Source: Candidatus Bipolaricaulota bacterium (GTDB lineage: Bacteria; Bipolaricaulota; Bipolaricaulia; RBG-16-55-9; DRXL01). From it: 48,490 bases of DNA. The first letter of the stretch is position 1. Every line of letters starts with the position of its first letter. Below the pieces are notes generated by a model. That model ran no database searches and had not been told where the DNA came from. It saw nothing but the letters and a program-made list of their open reading frames with translations. Shown one piece after another: positions 47,197 to 48,490 of the stretch. The stretch spans positions 1 to 48,490 of the forward strand of contig CALLJK010000007.1 of NCBI GenBank assembly GCA_938091745.1, given 5' to 3'. The translations under genes were made by a program, and so were the position numbers.

Positions 47197-48489
47197 CTAG
47201 CGTTGGATGACGAGCTTCTCGACGCGCGAGCGGCCCAAGACCGTGTTGTCTTTGAACGCGATCAAGAGATAATAATACGGGCCGCTGGGCACGTCGGCTT
47301 TCTTAATATTCCAAATAAACTGCGTCCCCGTGAGCTTCTCTTGCTTGAGCACGACTTTCCCAGAGATATTGAAGACGAAGAGCGTCCCGCCTGTTGCCCC
47401 TGGCGGCAGCGTGAAGACAAACGTCGCGCTATCTCGTGCTGGGTTGGGAAAGACACTGATAATGGGCTTACTTGACGCTTTCACAGTGATTGTCTTCTCT
47501 ACAGAGCTTTCGGCACCGTCGTTGTCCCGAACCGTGAGCTTCACTTTGAACGTCCCCGGCTGAGCGTATTTCTTCTTTGGGTTTTGCTCGGTGCTTGTCG
47601 TGCCATCACCAAAATCCCATTTGCGACTGACGATCTGGCCATCGTCGGTAGACTTATCTGTGAACTGCACTTCATCGCCGACTTCGGGGCTGGTGGGAGT
47701 GAACGAGAAATCAGCTTTAGGAGGCACGATGCCCACCGGGACCTTCTTGATGACAAAACTCGTTAAGCCACCTCGGTCGCGCACGGTGAGCCTGACGTCA
47801 TAAACTTTCTTTTGCGCGTATTTCTTCTTTGGGTTCTGTTCAGTGCTGGTGGTGCCGTCGCCGAAGTCCCACTCCCAACTGACAATATCTGACGCGCCAT
47901 CGGGGTCTGTGGACTCGTCCTTGAAAGAGATTTCTTCGTCGACTTTAGGCTCAGCGGGGGTGAAGCTGAAGTTGGCTGTGGGCGGCTGGTTCTGCACAGC
48001 CCCTAGCGTGATCAGCCCGTTGATGATCTTATTTGGGATATTTCTCCCATCGGGGTCGCGCAGCACCTCGAGAGTGAGTCTCAGATCCGACTTATCCCCG
48101 GCTTTGCCGATGGCTTGAAACTCTATTCTGAGAATTGGGCCGGCTTTGGTGTAGGGGGCGCGCAGCTTCGTCACGAGAAATTTCACTTCCCCGGCGTTGT
48201 TATCGAGCTTGGACGCGAAAACTTCGTAATCTTGTTGCCCTTCGATCTTGGTCGCTTTCAAGACTTTGGGGTCGAATTTGAGCAGTCCTTGGATGTCGGC
48301 GACGCCGACGTCAGGGCCTTCACTGATGATAATATTGACAGAGCTTGTAGAGTTGGGCGTGATGGTCTTGCTCTCGACGCTCACTTCAGTGAGAGCTTGT
48401 TGGGCGTGCAGAGCGTTATTGGAAGAGAGAAGGCTGATTCCGGCAAGACCGAGAGCTGCAGCGACGGCCAATCGTATTTTTGCGCTCAT
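47197..48489 (-). CDS. Secreted cohesin-like / two-PKD protein with type IX-like C-terminal domain
   Basis: The 430-residue protein has a signal peptide (about 1-30, ending near ALHAQQ). A cohesin-like domain follows (about 33-165: SSVNIIISEGPDVGVADIQGLLKFDPKVLKATKI). Two PKD domains (about 172-252 and 256-335) each contain WDFGDGTTSTEQNPKKKYAQ. The C-terminal domain reads VFPNPARDSATFVFTLP, LFVFNISGKVV, VPSGPYYYLLIAF and KLVIQR in order, the type IX/FlgD-Ig pattern. It is a longer paralogue of the 45042 gene. The ATG is the second-last codon position of the window, so the gene is complete but its promoter is outside. Confidence 0.88.
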   Translation of the reverse strand: MSAKIRLAVAAALGLAGISLLSSNNALHAQQALTEVSVESKTITPNSTSSVNIIISEGPDVGVADIQGLLKFDPKVLKATKIEGQQDYEVFASKLDNNAGEVKFLVTKLRAPYTKAGPILRIEFQAIGKAGDKSDLRLTLEVLRDPDGRNIPNKIINGLITLGAVQNQPPTANFSFTPAEPKVDEEISFKDESTDPDGASDIVSWEWDFGDGTTSTEQNPKKKYAQKKVYDVRLTVRDRGGLTSFVIKKVPVGIVPPKADFSFTPTSPEVGDEVQFTDKSTDDGQIVSRKWDFGDGTTSTEQNPKKKYAQPGTFKVKLTVRDNDGAESSVEKTITVKASSKPIISVFPNPARDSATFVFTLPPGATGGTLFVFNISGKVVLKQEKLTGTQFIWNIKKADVPSGPYYYLLIAFKDNTVLGRSRVEKLVIQR

Positions 48490-48490
48490 A

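Overview
The window is a dense, mostly syntenic-looking piece of a chromosome from a Gram-negative-type (diderm) bacterium. It has outer-membrane barrels of the PorV/UPF0164 type, a cyclophilin lipoprotein and signal peptidase I. Coding is tight, with many 4-bp ATGA overlaps, and GC is moderate to high except in a few surface-protein genes. No tRNA, rRNA or CRISPR array was seen. I cannot place the organism from a marker. The mix of giant parallel beta-helix proteins, WD40 and PKD/cohesin proteins, acyl-CoA dehydrogenases, MEP-pathway IspG and leaderless-looking promoters resembles uncultured deep-branching lineages such as Candidatus Bipolaricaulota (Acetothermia); this is a guess.

Layout. 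1-3313: AT-richer surface-protein genes on + (an ASH-domain protein cut by the window edge, an unknown Cys-rich protein, and a beta-helix protein whose conserved C-terminal tail is now out of frame). 3333-9493: a seven-gene minus-strand operon, miaB / PfkB-like (probable pseudokinase) / CBS pair / ispG / two small membrane proteins / proS. 9575-11038: secreted subtilase. 11266-16064: orphan branched-chain-type substrate-binding protein, acyl-CoA dehydrogenase, fmt, saccharopine-dehydrogenase-like enzyme. 16107-16612: DUF4258/DUF2283 toxin-antitoxin pair. 16602-18907: PPC-domain protein, lepB, MFS exporter. 19132-25556: 1005-residue beta-helix protein, divergent nth, RluA-type synthase, WD40 protein. 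25588-30930: fatty/acyl-CoA genes (SDR remnant, crotonase, AidB-like and ordinary acyl-CoA dehydrogenases) mixed with a TrmH methyltransferase, a tRNA-binding-domain protein and a cyclophilin. 31188-33422: PF04008 protein, leaderless membrane protein, second beta-helix protein. 33579-39199: polA, hlyIII-like, zinc ribbon, ruvC, DUF177, folP. 39321-43154: rplI, phosphodiester glycosidase family protein, murJ. 43106-43778: HEPN-type pair. 43883-48489: two tandem cassettes, each a secreted cohesin/PKD protein with a type IX-like C-terminal domain followed by a PorV-like barrel.

Themes that cut across genes. (1) A palindromic element with GGCCCTCACCCC inverted ends occurs five times. It encodes the C-termini of three proteins and a 24-residue in-frame insert inside DNA polymerase I; one copy encloses a broken DUF559 nuclease gene. 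(2) At least six genes have a good -35/-10 pair whose -10 box lies only 6-9 nt before the ATG and lack a Shine-Dalgarno, which indicates leaderless transcription. (3) The duplicated CTD-protein/PorV-barrel cassettes, the second with a CRP-like site at about -41.5, are the best candidate here for an undescribed secretion or surface-attachment system.
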